Source of the DNA: CAZHOV01 sp964534315 | GTDB lineage: Bacteria; Bacteroidota; Bacteroidia; Chitinophagales; Saprospiraceae | Assembly (NCBI GenBank): GCA_964534315.1 | Contig: CAZHOV010000174.1 | Coordinates: 1-12,256 of the forward strand | DNA length: 12,256 nt | Direction: 5' to 3' | In this document: piece after piece, positions 1 through 7,119 of the stretch | How the letters are laid out: each line of letters starts with the position of its first letter | Position numbering within the stretch: the first letter of the stretch is position 1 | Notes under the pieces: model-generated | Seen by the model: the letters and a program-made list of their open reading frames with translations, nothing else | Database searches by the model: none | Told to the model about the DNA's origin: nothing | Position numbers and translations under genes: made by a program

Positions 1-16
1 CCAAAGAAGAAAGTTT

Positions 17-51
17 GGTGTGTCGAAACACGAATAGTGTTTTGAAACACC
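17..51. repeat. 15-bp stem hairpin near left edge
   Basis: Positions 17-31 pair with 37-51 around a 5-nt loop (32-36). The stem has 15 positions with one G-A mismatch (22/46) and one G-T wobble (25/43). Each arm is itself nearly self-complementary (GTGTTT-TG-AAACAC at 37-50), so the element also reads as two 14-bp palindromes 19 bp apart. No T-run follows on either strand, so an intrinsic terminator is not well supported. It lies about 220 bp past the stop of the minus-strand gene ending at 271. Confidence 0.6.
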
Positions 52-75
52 CTCAGGAAGAAATAGTAGCTAAAA

Positions 76-200
76 CACGAAGCTGCAGCGCAGCGAAAGA
101 GAATAGTCAACGTAATTTTTTCTTTCGCCCCCACGGGGCTTTTATGATTAACCATCAATAAACCACTGGCTACGATATTTCGCTGCTATGCAGCTTTATG
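76..200. repeat. Inverted repeat enclosing smaller hairpins
   Basis: Positions 76-98 and 178-200 are inverted copies of each other, 19 of 23 bases matching and containing GCTGCA and GCAGCGAAA. Inside, GCGAAAGA (93-100) pairs with TCTTTCGC (121-128). A GCCCC-CAC-GGGGC hairpin at 127-139 is followed by TTTTA. The last hairpin could end a plus-strand transcript entering from the left of the window; in the minus direction it is followed by an A-rich stretch and would not terminate. No function is otherwise apparent. With the hairpin at 17-51 it fills most of the gene-free left edge. Confidence 0.5.
127..144 (+). terminator. Possible weak intrinsic terminator (+)
   Basis: A five-pair G/C stem (127-131 with 135-139, loop CAC) is directly followed by TTTTA. 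The orientation suits a plus-strand gene whose end would lie left of the window. The stem is short, the T-run is only four bases, and the site sits inside a larger inverted repeat, so this call is tentative. Confidence 0.25.
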
Positions 201-270
201 CTGTAACTAATTTTAGCCCATGATTCGCATGACTCATGTTTGATTCATTAACAGCAGTATATCAGAGCTT

Positions 271-1209
271 TTACTGAAAGTACTTGGCTGCCAGAGCACC
301 TAATCCTTGTTTTTCTAAAAACACCCCATATAAGCGTGAAATAACGGTGTTTCCATTCGACGCTTCAAGGGCTTTTTGATAAATTTTATTAGCCTGATTA
401 TTATAACCACCTTCTTCAAAAGCCTGGGCAATGCGGATCATTTGTTCCAATTCATCTGCATTTCGAAAAGCCTCAGTCTTGTTCAGCTTTTCCAATGTTC
501 CTCTTAAAACTTCTGCGGATTGGATGGTAATCTCCTGGCTTTTGGCCTTTTTCATATTCGCTTTCTGAGAAATCTGCCATACGTAGGTTTTACCTTCTTC
601 CAGATTCAAGGCAGCCAAATCAACCACAAAACTGGTATCTGCCACTTCCGCTGCTAACAGAGGGATTTCCTCTCCTTTTTCTACCAGTTGACAATAATAA
701 GGCTTATTACTTTTTCCGCTCACCCAATTAAAGGTAGCTTCCTGAGGAACGATCATACCTTGTAGTGGAAAGACTGGAATCAATTGATCCTTCTTACCCC
801 AGCCTCCGCTTGTTCTTCCGCCTCCGCTTGTATCACCACCTCCTCCACCTTTAGAAGAGGCAAACGCCATTCGGCCCATTTCCCCCCAAAAGCCTCCGGC
901 ATCCTCTTCAGAGGGAGGGTCCTTTTCGATCATTTCTGCGATATTGAATTCACCTTCATTATCTAGTGTGTATTTTTTTCCTTTGTACAATAGGGTCGCG
1001 TAGCCTCCGGAGCCAATGGTCACGGTTGTGGTTTGCTCAACCTCAGCCGCGCCGCTCAGTGGTTGGCTGATGTCCTGACCTTCTTTCGTATAAGTAGCAT
1101 CACCGCGTACTTCCCAGACAATGACGGGGTCTGCAGTGGCAATTACCTGAGCTTGTAAGAATAAGGGAGCTAATAATAGCCAACCTAGGAATAAAAGACT
1201 TTTTTTCAT
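271..1209 (-). CDS. Secreted FecR-like / TPR domain protein
   Basis: A 312-residue protein starting at ATG 1209-1207 and ending in TAA at 273-271. Residues 1-20 are a signal peptide (MKKSLLFLGW..., AQA-like cut before Q21), so the protein is exported. Residues about 24-92 resemble the FecR fold: an opening V-x-G-D-A strand, then T-V-x-I-G-S-G-G-Y-A-T-L-L-Y-K-G, the 'gd.v.tg.gs.a.l.l.dG' pattern. A linker rich in Gly and Ser (about 118-139) leads to an Ig/FN3-like segment (about 142-228). The C-terminus (about 252-312) is helical and TPR-like, with an A-x-x-I-Y-x-K-A-L motif at 273-281. No anti-sigma membrane segment is present, so this is not a classical FecR regulator. A periplasmic or surface adaptor role is inferred, not shown. 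The gene stands alone; its partners are unknown. Confidence 0.8.
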   Translation of the reverse strand: MKKSLLFLGWLLLAPLFLQAQVIATADPVIVWEVRGDATYTKEGQDISQPLSGAAEVEQTTTVTIGSGGYATLLYKGKKYTLDNEGEFNIAEMIEKDPPSEEDAGGFWGEMGRMAFASSKGGGGGDTSGGGRTSGGWGKKDQLIPVFPLQGMIVPQEATFNWVSGKSNKPYYCQLVEKGEEIPLLAAEVADTSFVVDLAALNLEEGKTYVWQISQKANMKKAKSQEITIQSAEVLRGTLEKLNKTEAFRNADELEQMIRIAQAFEEGGYNNQANKIYQKALEASNGNTVISRLYGVFLEKQGLGALAAKYFQ

Positions 1210-1273
1210 AGTGACGTAATTTTAATGTTTTTAGAGGTAGAATATAGTTGTTTGTCAATTAAAAGTAAGAAAA

Positions 1274-1301
1274 GTAAACCGTAAACTGTGAACAGTAAAC
1301 G
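1274..1301. repeat. Heptanucleotide tandem array (4 units)
   Basis: Four consecutive 7-mers on the plus strand: GTAAACC, GTAAACT, GTGAACA, GTAAACG. Read on the minus strand, which is the sense strand of the gene starting at 1209, the register is TTTACNN/TTCACNN. The array ends 64 bp upstream of that start codon. The same DNA also forms an imperfect 24-bp palindrome (1279-1302, 9 of 11 pairs). A similar heptamer array in the same relative orientation lies at 10220-10247. Confidence 0.7.
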
Positions 1302-1392
1302 GAAAATAAATCAGGGGGAGGTTTATTCAAGTTTTCTGATAGGGTATTTGATGAGGGAGGGGAAGGTTACCCTCCTATTGAGCCCCACCTAG

Positions 1393-1430
1393 CCTCCCCA
1401 GAGGGGAGGAACTATTTCTTCCTCCCCTCT
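1393..1430. repeat. Two mutually exclusive hairpins
   Basis: CCTCCCC (1393-1399) pairs with GGGGAGG (1403-1409) around a 3-nt loop. Alternatively AGAGGGGAGGAA (1400-1411) pairs perfectly with TTCCTCCCCTCT (1419-1430) around a 7-nt loop. The middle arm is shared, so only one stem can form at a time. It starts inside the left 27-bp inverted repeat of the palindrome nest. Confidence 0.65.
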
Positions 1431-1486
1431 AGTACCGCAGGTTAAAAACATATAAAATGGAGAACCTCCCTGACCATCCTTTAAGA

Positions 1487-1552
1487 TTGGTGCAGGGCAC
1501 CAAAACCTTGGTAGCACAGGAAAATTAACGATTTAAGATGGTGCAGCGCACC
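1487..1552. repeat. Paired GGTGC-N3-GCACC hairpins
   Basis: TTGGTGC-AGG-GCACCAA at 1487-1503 and GGTGC-AGC-GCACC at 1540-1552 are two small perfect hairpins with 3-nt loops. Each is preceded by TTTAAGAT. A third copy of the preceding motif, CTTTAAGATTATGGTG, occurs at 1824-1839 without a full hairpin. These look like members of one dispersed palindromic repeat family. Confidence 0.55.
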
Positions 1553-1599
1553 TAGATATAAAAACCAAGGAAGCGTTAAAATCTTGTAAAAAATAGCAA

Positions 1600-1679
1600 G
1601 CTCCTCTGGAGCATTAAAAATTTGGGCTGTGTAAACACTACCAATATATTGCTCCCCTGGAGCAATATATTAAAAATTT
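1600..1679. repeat. Two GCTCC-N3-GGAGC hairpins with shared 3' tail
   Basis: GCTCC-TCT-GGAGC (1600-1612) and a perfect 13-bp stem with loop CCT (1643-1655 with 1659-1671, ending TGCTCC/GGAGCA) are related. Each is followed by ATTAAAAATTT (1613-1623 and 1669-1679). The shared stem core and tail suggest two copies of one palindromic element about 56 bp apart. Confidence 0.6.
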
Positions 1680-1680
1680 A

Positions 1681-1790
1681 CCTTCTTTGACAAATTGTGT
1701 GGAATGAAAAATAGTAATCCTTGAATGCCCTTGTGGCTGAAAGGAATATTATTTTGAAATTCCATTTTTCACAATTTTTGTCAAAGAACC
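1681..1790. mobile_element. Possible MITE-like long hairpin element
   Basis: The arm at 1683-1699 pairs with 1770-1788: TTCTTTGACA with TGTCAAAGAA, then AATTGTG with CACAATT, with a 2-nt bulge. Weaker complementarity continues inward, so most of the 110 bp can fold on itself. The block is flanked by an 8-bp direct repeat AAAATTTA at 1673-1680 and 1791-1798, which could be a target duplication. The CC on each inner border is not inverted, so the exact ends are uncertain. No coding capacity; any transposase would act in trans. This is an inference from structure only. Confidence 0.35.
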
Positions 1791-1950
1791 AAAATTTATA
1801 AGTGGGAAAGCTGCCCGGCCATACTTTAAGATTATGGTGATGCCTAGCAAATTCTATCGGGTGCTATAAGAAAAATATTAAATCTCTAACCACAGCACTA
1901 CTGGGGAGGCTAGGAGGGGCCCAATAGAGCTCACCATAAACAGCCCAACA

Positions 1951-1985
1951 AAAATAAATTCCGTCTAAAAATTTATTTTTACGGA
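1951..1985 (+). other. Interlocked stems in icmF leader (pseudoknot-like)
   Basis: AAAATAAAT (1951-1959) pairs with ATTTATTTT (1971-1979), and TCCGT (1960-1964) pairs with ACGGA (1981-1985). The loop of the first stem supplies one arm of the second, the arrangement of an H-type pseudoknot. It lies 80-115 nt upstream of the icmF ATG. The first stem is purely A/T and weak. No cobalamin riboswitch features were found here, so any control role is speculative. Confidence 0.25.
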
Positions 1986-2020
1986 AAAACTATATATTAT
2001 ATCACCTGTTCTTTAATAAG

Positions 2021-2062
2021 ATGTGTTTAATTTTGAGGAAGTATCTTTATCTAAACTATTAA
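2021..2062 (+). other. Short leader ORF directly upstream of icmF
   Basis: ATG at 2021 opens a 13-codon frame (MCLILRKYLYLNY) that ends in TAA at 2060-2062, two bases before the preferred icmF ATG at 2065. The frame differs from icmF. Such tight spacing would allow translational coupling, but a 13-codon frame arises easily by chance and no ribosome binding site is visible. An alternative GTG start for icmF at 2023 would overlap this frame. Confidence 0.2.
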
Positions 2063-2064
2063 CT

Positions 2065-5000
2065 ATGCAAACTGTAGCTCCCTACCAGCCCAAACATAAA
2101 GTCCGAATCGTAACCGCCGCTTCTCTCTTCGACGGCCACGATGCAGCGATCAATATCATGCGCCGTATTATGCAACGGTCAGGTGCCGAAATTATCCATC
2201 TCGGACATAACCGCTCCGTACAGGAAATCATCGACACGGCCATCCAAGAGGACGTTCAAGGGATCGCCATCACCTCCTATCAGGGCGGGCACGTGGAGTA
2301 TTTCAAATATATGTATGACCTGCTGAAAGAGCGGGGAGCGGACCATATCAAGATCTTTGGCGGAGGTGGCGGAACGATCCTGCCCACAGAAATTGAAGAA
2401 CTACACGAATACGGCATTACGCGGATCTACTCTCCTGATGATGGACGCACCCTCGGCCTCCAGGGGATGATCAATGATGTTTTGAAGCACTGTGATTTCC
2501 CCATCGGCGATAAAGTAAATGGCGAATTAAAAATACTTTCTGAAAAAGAACCCAAAGCAATCGCACGTTTGATCTCTGCAATCGAAAACAACCCGGAACA
2601 GAATAAATCCTGGTTAAAGGATATGCAAACGACTCCGGAAGAAAAAATCATTCCGGTATTAGGAATCACCGGCACCGGCGGAGCCGGAAAATCCAGCCTC
2701 GTCGACGAACTCGTCCGCCGTTTTCTGATGGATTTTAACGATAAAACCATCGCCATCATCTCCGTAGATCCTTCTAAACGAAAAACCGGAGGAGCCCTCC
2801 TTGGAGACCGTATCCGGATGAATGCCATTAATAGCAACCGGGTGTATATGCGTTCGCTGGCTACCCGCCAATCCAACCTGGCACTTTCCAAGCACGTACA
2901 AGGAGCACTGGACATCCTTAAGGCTTCTCAGTATGACCTCATCATTCTGGAAACCTCAGGTATTGGCCAATCCGATACCGAGATCGTTGACCATTCGGAT
3001 GTCTCGCTCTATGTGATGACGCCTGATTATGGGGCTGCCACTCAACTGGAGAAAATCGACATGCTCGATTTTGCCGACATCATCGCCATCAATAAATTCG
3101 ATAAGCGCGGGGCGCTGGATGCTTTAAGGGATGTAAAAAAACAGTACCGACGCAATAATATGCTCTTTGAAGCCAAGGACGAAGATATTCCCGTCTATGG
3201 AACGATCGCTTCTCAGTTTAATGACCCAGGTACCAATAACCTGTATAAGAAGATCATGGAAGTGATCGAAGAACGCACCAAAGCACCCCTTAAATCTACC
3301 TTTCAGGTTTCGAAAGAAATGAGTGAGAAGGTCTATATCATCCCGCCCCGCCGGGTGCGTTACCTCTCTGAAATTGCAGAAAACAACAGGGCTTATGACG
3401 AATGGGCTGAAAAGCAATCAGAGGTTGCCAGGAAATTATTTGCGCTGAACGAATCTAAGAAACTGATTGAATCGCAAGAGTTGGAAAACAAAGATTCGAT
3501 ATTGAAGGGAATGGAAGACACCTACCAGGAGGTCTCGCTCGACCTCGATGGGAAGGTAAAACGTATTATCGACCATTGGGAGGAGAAAAAGGAGGCCTAT
3601 GCTGCCGATGAGTTTGTCTATAAAGTAAGAAATAAAGAAATCAGAGTTCCAACGTTTACCAAATCTCTGTCGCACTCCCGCATTCCGAGAGTAGTGCTAC
3701 CCAAATTCAAGGACTGGGGAGAAATCGTGCGCTGGTCCTTACAGGAAAATGTACCTGGCGAATTCCCCTACACGGCAGGGGTTTTCCCGTTCAAGCGAAA
3801 AGGAGAAGACCCCACCCGAATGTTTGCCGGAGAAGGTGGGCCGGAACGTACAAACCGCCGTTTCCATTACCTGTCTTCTGATATGCCCGCCGCCCGCCTG
3901 TCCACTGCCTTTGACTCAGTAACCCTTTACGGAGAAGATCCTGATCACCGGCCGGATATTTACGGTAAGATCGGAAATTCAGGAGTAAGCGTTTGCTGCC
4001 TGGACGATGCCAAAAAGCTTTATTCCGGCTTTGACCTTTGCGATCCGAAGACCTCCGTCTCCATGACGATCAACGGTCCGGCTGCTACTATTTGCGCCTT
4101 TTTTATGAATGCTGCCATCGACCAGCAATGTGAAAAGTATATCCGCGAAAACAACTTACAACACCTGGTAGAAGCCAAATTGAAAGAAGTTTATGATGAC
4201 AGAGGATATGAACGCCCCCATTACAAGGGAGATATACCGGAGGGGAATCAAGGCTTGGGGCTTTTACTATTGGGCGTAACCGGTGATCAGGTGCTGGAAG
4301 AATCCGTCTACAATGAATTAAAAGCCAAAGCGCTTTCATCCGTTAGAGGAACGGTGCAAGCAGATATTTTGAAAGAAGACCAGGCTCAAAACACCTGTAT
4401 CTTTTCTACAGAATTTTCTTTAAAATTGATGGGAGATGTGCAGGAATATTTCATTCATAATAAAGTCCGAAATTTCTATTCCGTATCTATATCGGGATAC
4501 CATATTGCGGAAGCGGGAGCCAATCCGATCTCTCAGTTAGCCTTTACGTTGGCCAATGGCTTTACCTTTGTGGAATATTACCTTTCCAGAGGAATGGATA
4601 TAGACGATTTTGCACCGAACCTATCTTTCTTTTTCTCCAATGGGATCGATCCGGAATATGCCGTTATCGGCCGGGTTGCACGGCGCATTTGGTCTAAGGC
4701 TATGCGCGAAAAATATGGGGCGAATGATCGCTCTCAAAAACTAAAGTACCATATTCAAACGTCCGGACGGTCACTACACGCTCAGGAGATCAGCTTTAAT
4801 GATATCCGTACCACGCTCCAGGCATTGTATGCCATTTATGATAATTGTAATTCATTGCATACCAATGCCTATGACGAAGCGATCACGACTCCAACCGAGG
4901 AAAGTGTACGACGAGCGGTCGCCATCCAGATGATTATCAACCATGAGCTAGGGTTAGCAAAAAATGAAAATCCATTACAAGGCTCGTTTATCATAGAAGA

Positions 5001-5445
5001 ACTGACGGATCTGGTTGAAGAAGCCGTCTTAATGGAGTTTGACCGCATCACGGAGCGAGGCGGTGTGCTGGGTGCCATGGAAACCATGTATCAACGTGGT
5101 AAGATTCAGGAAGAAAGCTTGTACTATGAAACGTTGAAGCATACCGGCGAATACCCGATCATTGGTGTAAACACCTATTTGTCAAAAGAAGGCTCGCCAA
5201 CCATTATACCACAAGAAGTCATTCGGGCAACGGTAGAGGAAAAAGAAAATCAGATCAAAACCCGTGATAATCTACACAAGGCCAGAGCAGCTCAAATCGC
5301 AGATACGCTGCACCACTTGCAACACACCGCTATTGCCAACCAAAATATCTTTGAAGCCCTGATGGAGGCGACCAAGGCTTGTACGTTGGGCCAGATCACT
5401 CATGCGCTGTATGAAGTAGGGGGCCAGTATCGGCGGAATATGTAA
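2065..5445 (+). CDS. icmF: Fused isobutyryl-CoA mutase IcmF
   Basis: Predicted 1126-residue cytoplasmic enzyme that interconverts isobutyryl-CoA and n-butyryl-CoA using adenosylcobalamin. Domains in order: B12-binding domain (about 12-145, VTAASLFDGHDA with H25); MeaI-type G-protein chaperone (about 195-400, P-loop GTGGAGKS at 203-210, SVDPSKR, NKFD at 343-346); linker; then the substrate-binding TIM barrel (about 565-1126, FPYTAGVF from 567, SISGYH with H813). Gln775 in DILKEDQAQN sits where methylmalonyl-CoA mutases carry the carboxylate-binding Arg (NDILKEFMVRN), which supports an acyl-CoA rather than methylmalonyl-CoA substrate. ATG 2065 is chosen because it leaves 11 residues before KVRIVTAAS, close to known IcmFs; the frame is also open to a GTG at 2023. 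The length fits the family. It is monocistronic, with no B12 riboswitch seen upstream. Some IcmF homologues also act on isovaleryl- or pivalyl-CoA, and the sequence does not exclude this. Confidence 0.95.
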   Translation: MQTVAPYQPKHKVRIVTAASLFDGHDAAINIMRRIMQRSGAEIIHLGHNRSVQEIIDTAIQEDVQGIAITSYQGGHVEYFKYMYDLLKERGADHIKIFGGGGGTILPTEIEELHEYGITRIYSPDDGRTLGLQGMINDVLKHCDFPIGDKVNGELKILSEKEPKAIARLISAIENNPEQNKSWLKDMQTTPEEKIIPVLGITGTGGAGKSSLVDELVRRFLMDFNDKTIAIISVDPSKRKTGGALLGDRIRMNAINSNRVYMRSLATRQSNLALSKHVQGALDILKASQYDLIILETSGIGQSDTEIVDHSDVSLYVMTPDYGAATQLEKIDMLDFADIIAINKFDKRGALDALRDVKKQYRRNNMLFEAKDEDIPVYGTIASQFNDPGTNNLYKKIMEVIEERTKAPLKSTFQVSKEMSEKVYIIPPRRVRYLSEIAENNRAYDEWAEKQSEVARKLFALNESKKLIESQELENKDSILKGMEDTYQEVSLDLDGKVKRIIDHWEEKKEAYAADEFVYKVRNKEIRVPTFTKSLSHSRIPRVVLPKFKDWGEIVRWSLQENVPGEFPYTAGVFPFKRKGEDPTRMFAGEGGPERTNRRFHYLSSDMPAARLSTAFDSVTLYGEDPDHRPDIYGKIGNSGVSVCCLDDAKKLYSGFDLCDPKTSVSMTINGPAATICAFFMNAAIDQQCEKYIRENNLQHLVEAKLKEVYDDRGYERPHYKGDIPEGNQGLGLLLLGVTGDQVLEESVYNELKAKALSSVRGTVQADILKEDQAQNTCIFSTEFSLKLMGDVQEYFIHNKVRNFYSVSISGYHIAEAGANPISQLAFTLANGFTFVEYYLSRGMDIDDFAPNLSFFFSNGIDPEYAVIGRVARRIWSKAMREKYGANDRSQKLKYHIQTSGRSLHAQEISFNDIRTTLQALYAIYDNCNSLHTNAYDEAITTPTEESVRRAVAIQMIINHELGLAKNENPLQGSFIIEELTDLVEEAVLMEFDRITERGGVLGAMETMYQRGKIQEESLYYETLKHTGEYPIIGVNTYLSKEGSPTIIPQEVIRATVEEKENQIKTRDNLHKARAAQIADTLHHLQHTAIANQNIFEALMEATKACTLGQITHALYEVGGQYRRNM

Positions 5446-5572
5446 ACCAGAGGACAGGAGGATCGGAGGATCAGACAATCAGATCAGTCTAAAGGACTGT
5501 CATTCCCTAAACTAGGCGGTAACGCCCCTGGGACAAGAGGACCGGAAGACAAGACGACCAGAGGAAGGTAGG
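5446..5572 (+). repeat. Period-8 tandem repeats abutting the icmF stop
   Basis: Immediately after the icmF TAA the DNA reads in octamers ACCAGAGG, ACAGGAGG, ATCGGAGG, ATCAGACA, ATCAGATC (5446-5485). After a 47-bp interruption it resumes as ACAAGAGG, ACCGGAAG, ACAAGACG, ACCAGAGG, AAGGTAGG (5533-5572). The first and ninth units are identical. The loose consensus is AYMRGAGG, i.e. AGGA-NNNN in another register. The interruption contains a GGCG-GTAA-CGCC hairpin (5515-5526) with a GNRA-type loop. The 5573-5741 stretch that follows is AT-rich leader for the next gene with nothing else recognised. Confidence 0.75.
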
Positions 5573-5741
5573 AAACGACAAAAAGATTTGATTAATAAGG
5601 TAAACGATACAGATAAACGAATCTAGATAAAAATTAACCCCTCATTTGTCTAATTTTTTACTTTTTAAATGAAGTTATAATTGGAAAATTCATCAATTGA
5701 TTCCTAATTTTAAAAGAGATCAATTACTAAACACCCAGCCA

Positions 5742-6992
5742 ATGAAAACTTTTAATATTCCCGCCTTTTTACTTTTCTTTTTGATTATTCCAACGCTAAA
5801 TGCCCAGCAGCAGTTTGTTGATGAAACTTTTAGTAATGGTCAGGTCTATCCAAGCTTTAATGAATTTAATGGCACGTTCAGTTTTGAAGATTTAAATGCA
5901 TTGGCTATTCAAAGTGATGGTAAAATAATTGCTACCGGATGGGTTAATGATTCAATAGGAGTTTGTAGGATAAATACAAACGGTTCAATAGATACCACTT
6001 TTGGAAATGGAGGGTACGCTGTTTTTGGTTCAAGCGCGTCTGGACTTGATGTAGAAGTGTTACCGAACGGAAATATTTTAGTGGGTGGAAGATTAAACGG
6101 GAATTTAGGATTAGTTCAATTTGATGCTAACGGACAAATAAACGAAGCGGCCTATTTTAATGGATCGACTGAATTTGATTTAAAAATAAATTCTTTTGAA
6201 GGACTTGGTGAAATGGCAATACTCCCAAATGGGAAGGTCATTTTGGTTGGCTCTTACGTAGTAGATGGAGAATATAATGGATATGTTATTAAAGTCAACG
6301 CTGAGGGACTCTTGGAAGAAACCTTTGGTAATGATGGCATTATAAGTATTGATGCTGGTGATGAGGAAGAAGATGATGCTATAAGATGCCGATTCCACTC
6401 TTGGGTTTTCAATTATGGCATCAAAAATCTTACTTCAACCTGATAATAAATTCATAGTAGCTGGAACTACCTATGATGGCTATGGAGACATATCAAAATT
6501 TGCATTTGTAAGGTATCTACCTTCTGGACAAATTGATGAAACTTTCGGAATTAACGGATTAATTTTCACCCCCTTGTATAATCCATGGCTTAATGATGCT
6601 ATCTTTCAACCAGATGGCAAAATAGTGGCCGGAGGAACGGTACTCTTGGGCCATATCCAGGAATTCCTCAATTTGCACTGGTTCGATACCTTCCCGTATT
6701 TGCAGTTGGCGTGATAAACTTCGAAGAAAAGAATATCTTTATGGATGTCTATCCCAACCCAATAAAAGACAAAACTACTATTCAGTACACTTTATCTGAG
6801 TCAACAACTTTTTCAATACAACTGGTAGATGTCTCAGGAAAATTTTCGAAAACGATTCTTCCAAAACAAACCATGCCGGCCGGAGATCATCAACAAGAAA
6901 TCAATTGCTCCAACCTCCCCAATGGCACTTATTTTTTAACTTTTTTATCAAAGAATGGTCAGCAATCCGTACAGGTTCTAGTGCAGCATTAA
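5742..6992 (+). pseudogene. Delta-60 repeat protein with T9SS sorting domain, frameshifted
   Basis: ATG 5742 starts a signal peptide (MKTFNIPAFLLFF..., cut near LNA-QQQ); the frame also reads further up to a TTG at 5697, which is unlikely to be used. About five delta-60 type repeats follow, each with (Q/L)PDGK(I/F)(I/V)..G and often DETFG..G. The C-terminus from about residue 337 (VYPNP) is a type IX secretion sorting domain ending PNGTYFLTF...QVLVQH, so the protein was meant for the cell surface or export. The reading frame breaks twice. Near 6378-6390 one base seems extra, after which homology continues in the +1 frame (LLQPDNKFIVAG). Near 6645-6655 one base seems missing, after which it returns to the first frame (FALVRYLP). 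The two shifts cancel; the repaired protein would be 416 residues. The motifs are conserved on both sides, so either the gene died very recently or these are sequence errors. Function of delta-60 proteins is not established. Confidence 0.8.
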
Positions 6993-7016
6993 AGTTTCTG
7001 CTATTCATTCTTTGGT

Positions 7017-7040
7017 ACTTTCCTATTTTCCCATTTTCCC
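7017..7040 (-). repeat. Short period-8 repeat block (3 units)
   Basis: On the minus strand the units are GGGAAAAT, GGGAAAAT, AGGAAAGT. They have the same sequence as the longer array at 7120-7219 but are out of its 8-bp phase and separated by 79 bp. That interruption holds a small hairpin, ACCATT-GA-AATGGT (7059-7072). This probably is the distal part of one array split by an insertion. Confidence 0.6.
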
Positions 7041-7119
7041 ACTCATGTGGTCTGTCCCACCATTGAAATGGTAGGTTGATAATTGTATTCTTATCAGGTA
7101 GTTTTCATTTTGAGCCAAT

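Larger units (their letters stand above)
1375..1927. repeat. Palindrome nest bounded by 27-bp inverted repeats
   Basis: Positions 1375-1401 and 1901-1927 are inverted copies, 25 of 27 bases matching (core CCTAGCCTCCCCAG). The 500 bp between them hold no plausible gene but many perfect or near-perfect hairpins: 1393-1409, 1400-1430, 1487-1503, 1540-1552, 1600-1612, 1643-1671 and 1683-1788. The motif TTTAAGATNGGTG-like recurs near 1481, 1532 and 1826. No target duplication is visible outside the 27-bp ends. The region therefore looks like an accumulation of dispersed palindromic (REP-like) units rather than one clean transposon. Confidence 0.6.

Noticed and set aside
3..161. Open frame from the left window edge, about 52 codons
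   Set aside because: It runs through the hairpin and inverted repeats and its composition is not protein-like, so it is probably not the end of an upstream gene.
1231..1260. TTGACA and TATATT as a promoter for the gene starting at 1209
   Set aside because: The spacing of about 6 bases is far too short for either a sigma-70 or a Bacteroidota promoter.
1928..2064. Cobalamin riboswitch upstream of icmF
   Set aside because: No B12-box-like sequence or the expected long multi-helix leader; only A/T-rich stems are present.
2023..2064. GTG 2023 as the icmF start
   Set aside because: It would add 14 residues not expected in the family; ATG 2065 places the B12 domain at the usual distance from the N-terminus.
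2427..5087. Several antisense and alternate-frame ORFs inside icmF
   Set aside because: They are shadows of the icmF coding frame, which is intact and well conserved throughout.
6711..6992. A separate small gene starting at GTG 6711
   Set aside because: It is the T9SS sorting domain of the frameshifted delta-60 gene; the same frame reads FALVRYLP upstream of the GTG, continuous with the repeats.
7059..7072. ACCATT-GA-AATGGT hairpin as a bidirectional terminator between convergent genes
   Set aside because: The stem is only 6 bp, A/T-rich at the loop, and no T-run follows on either strand.
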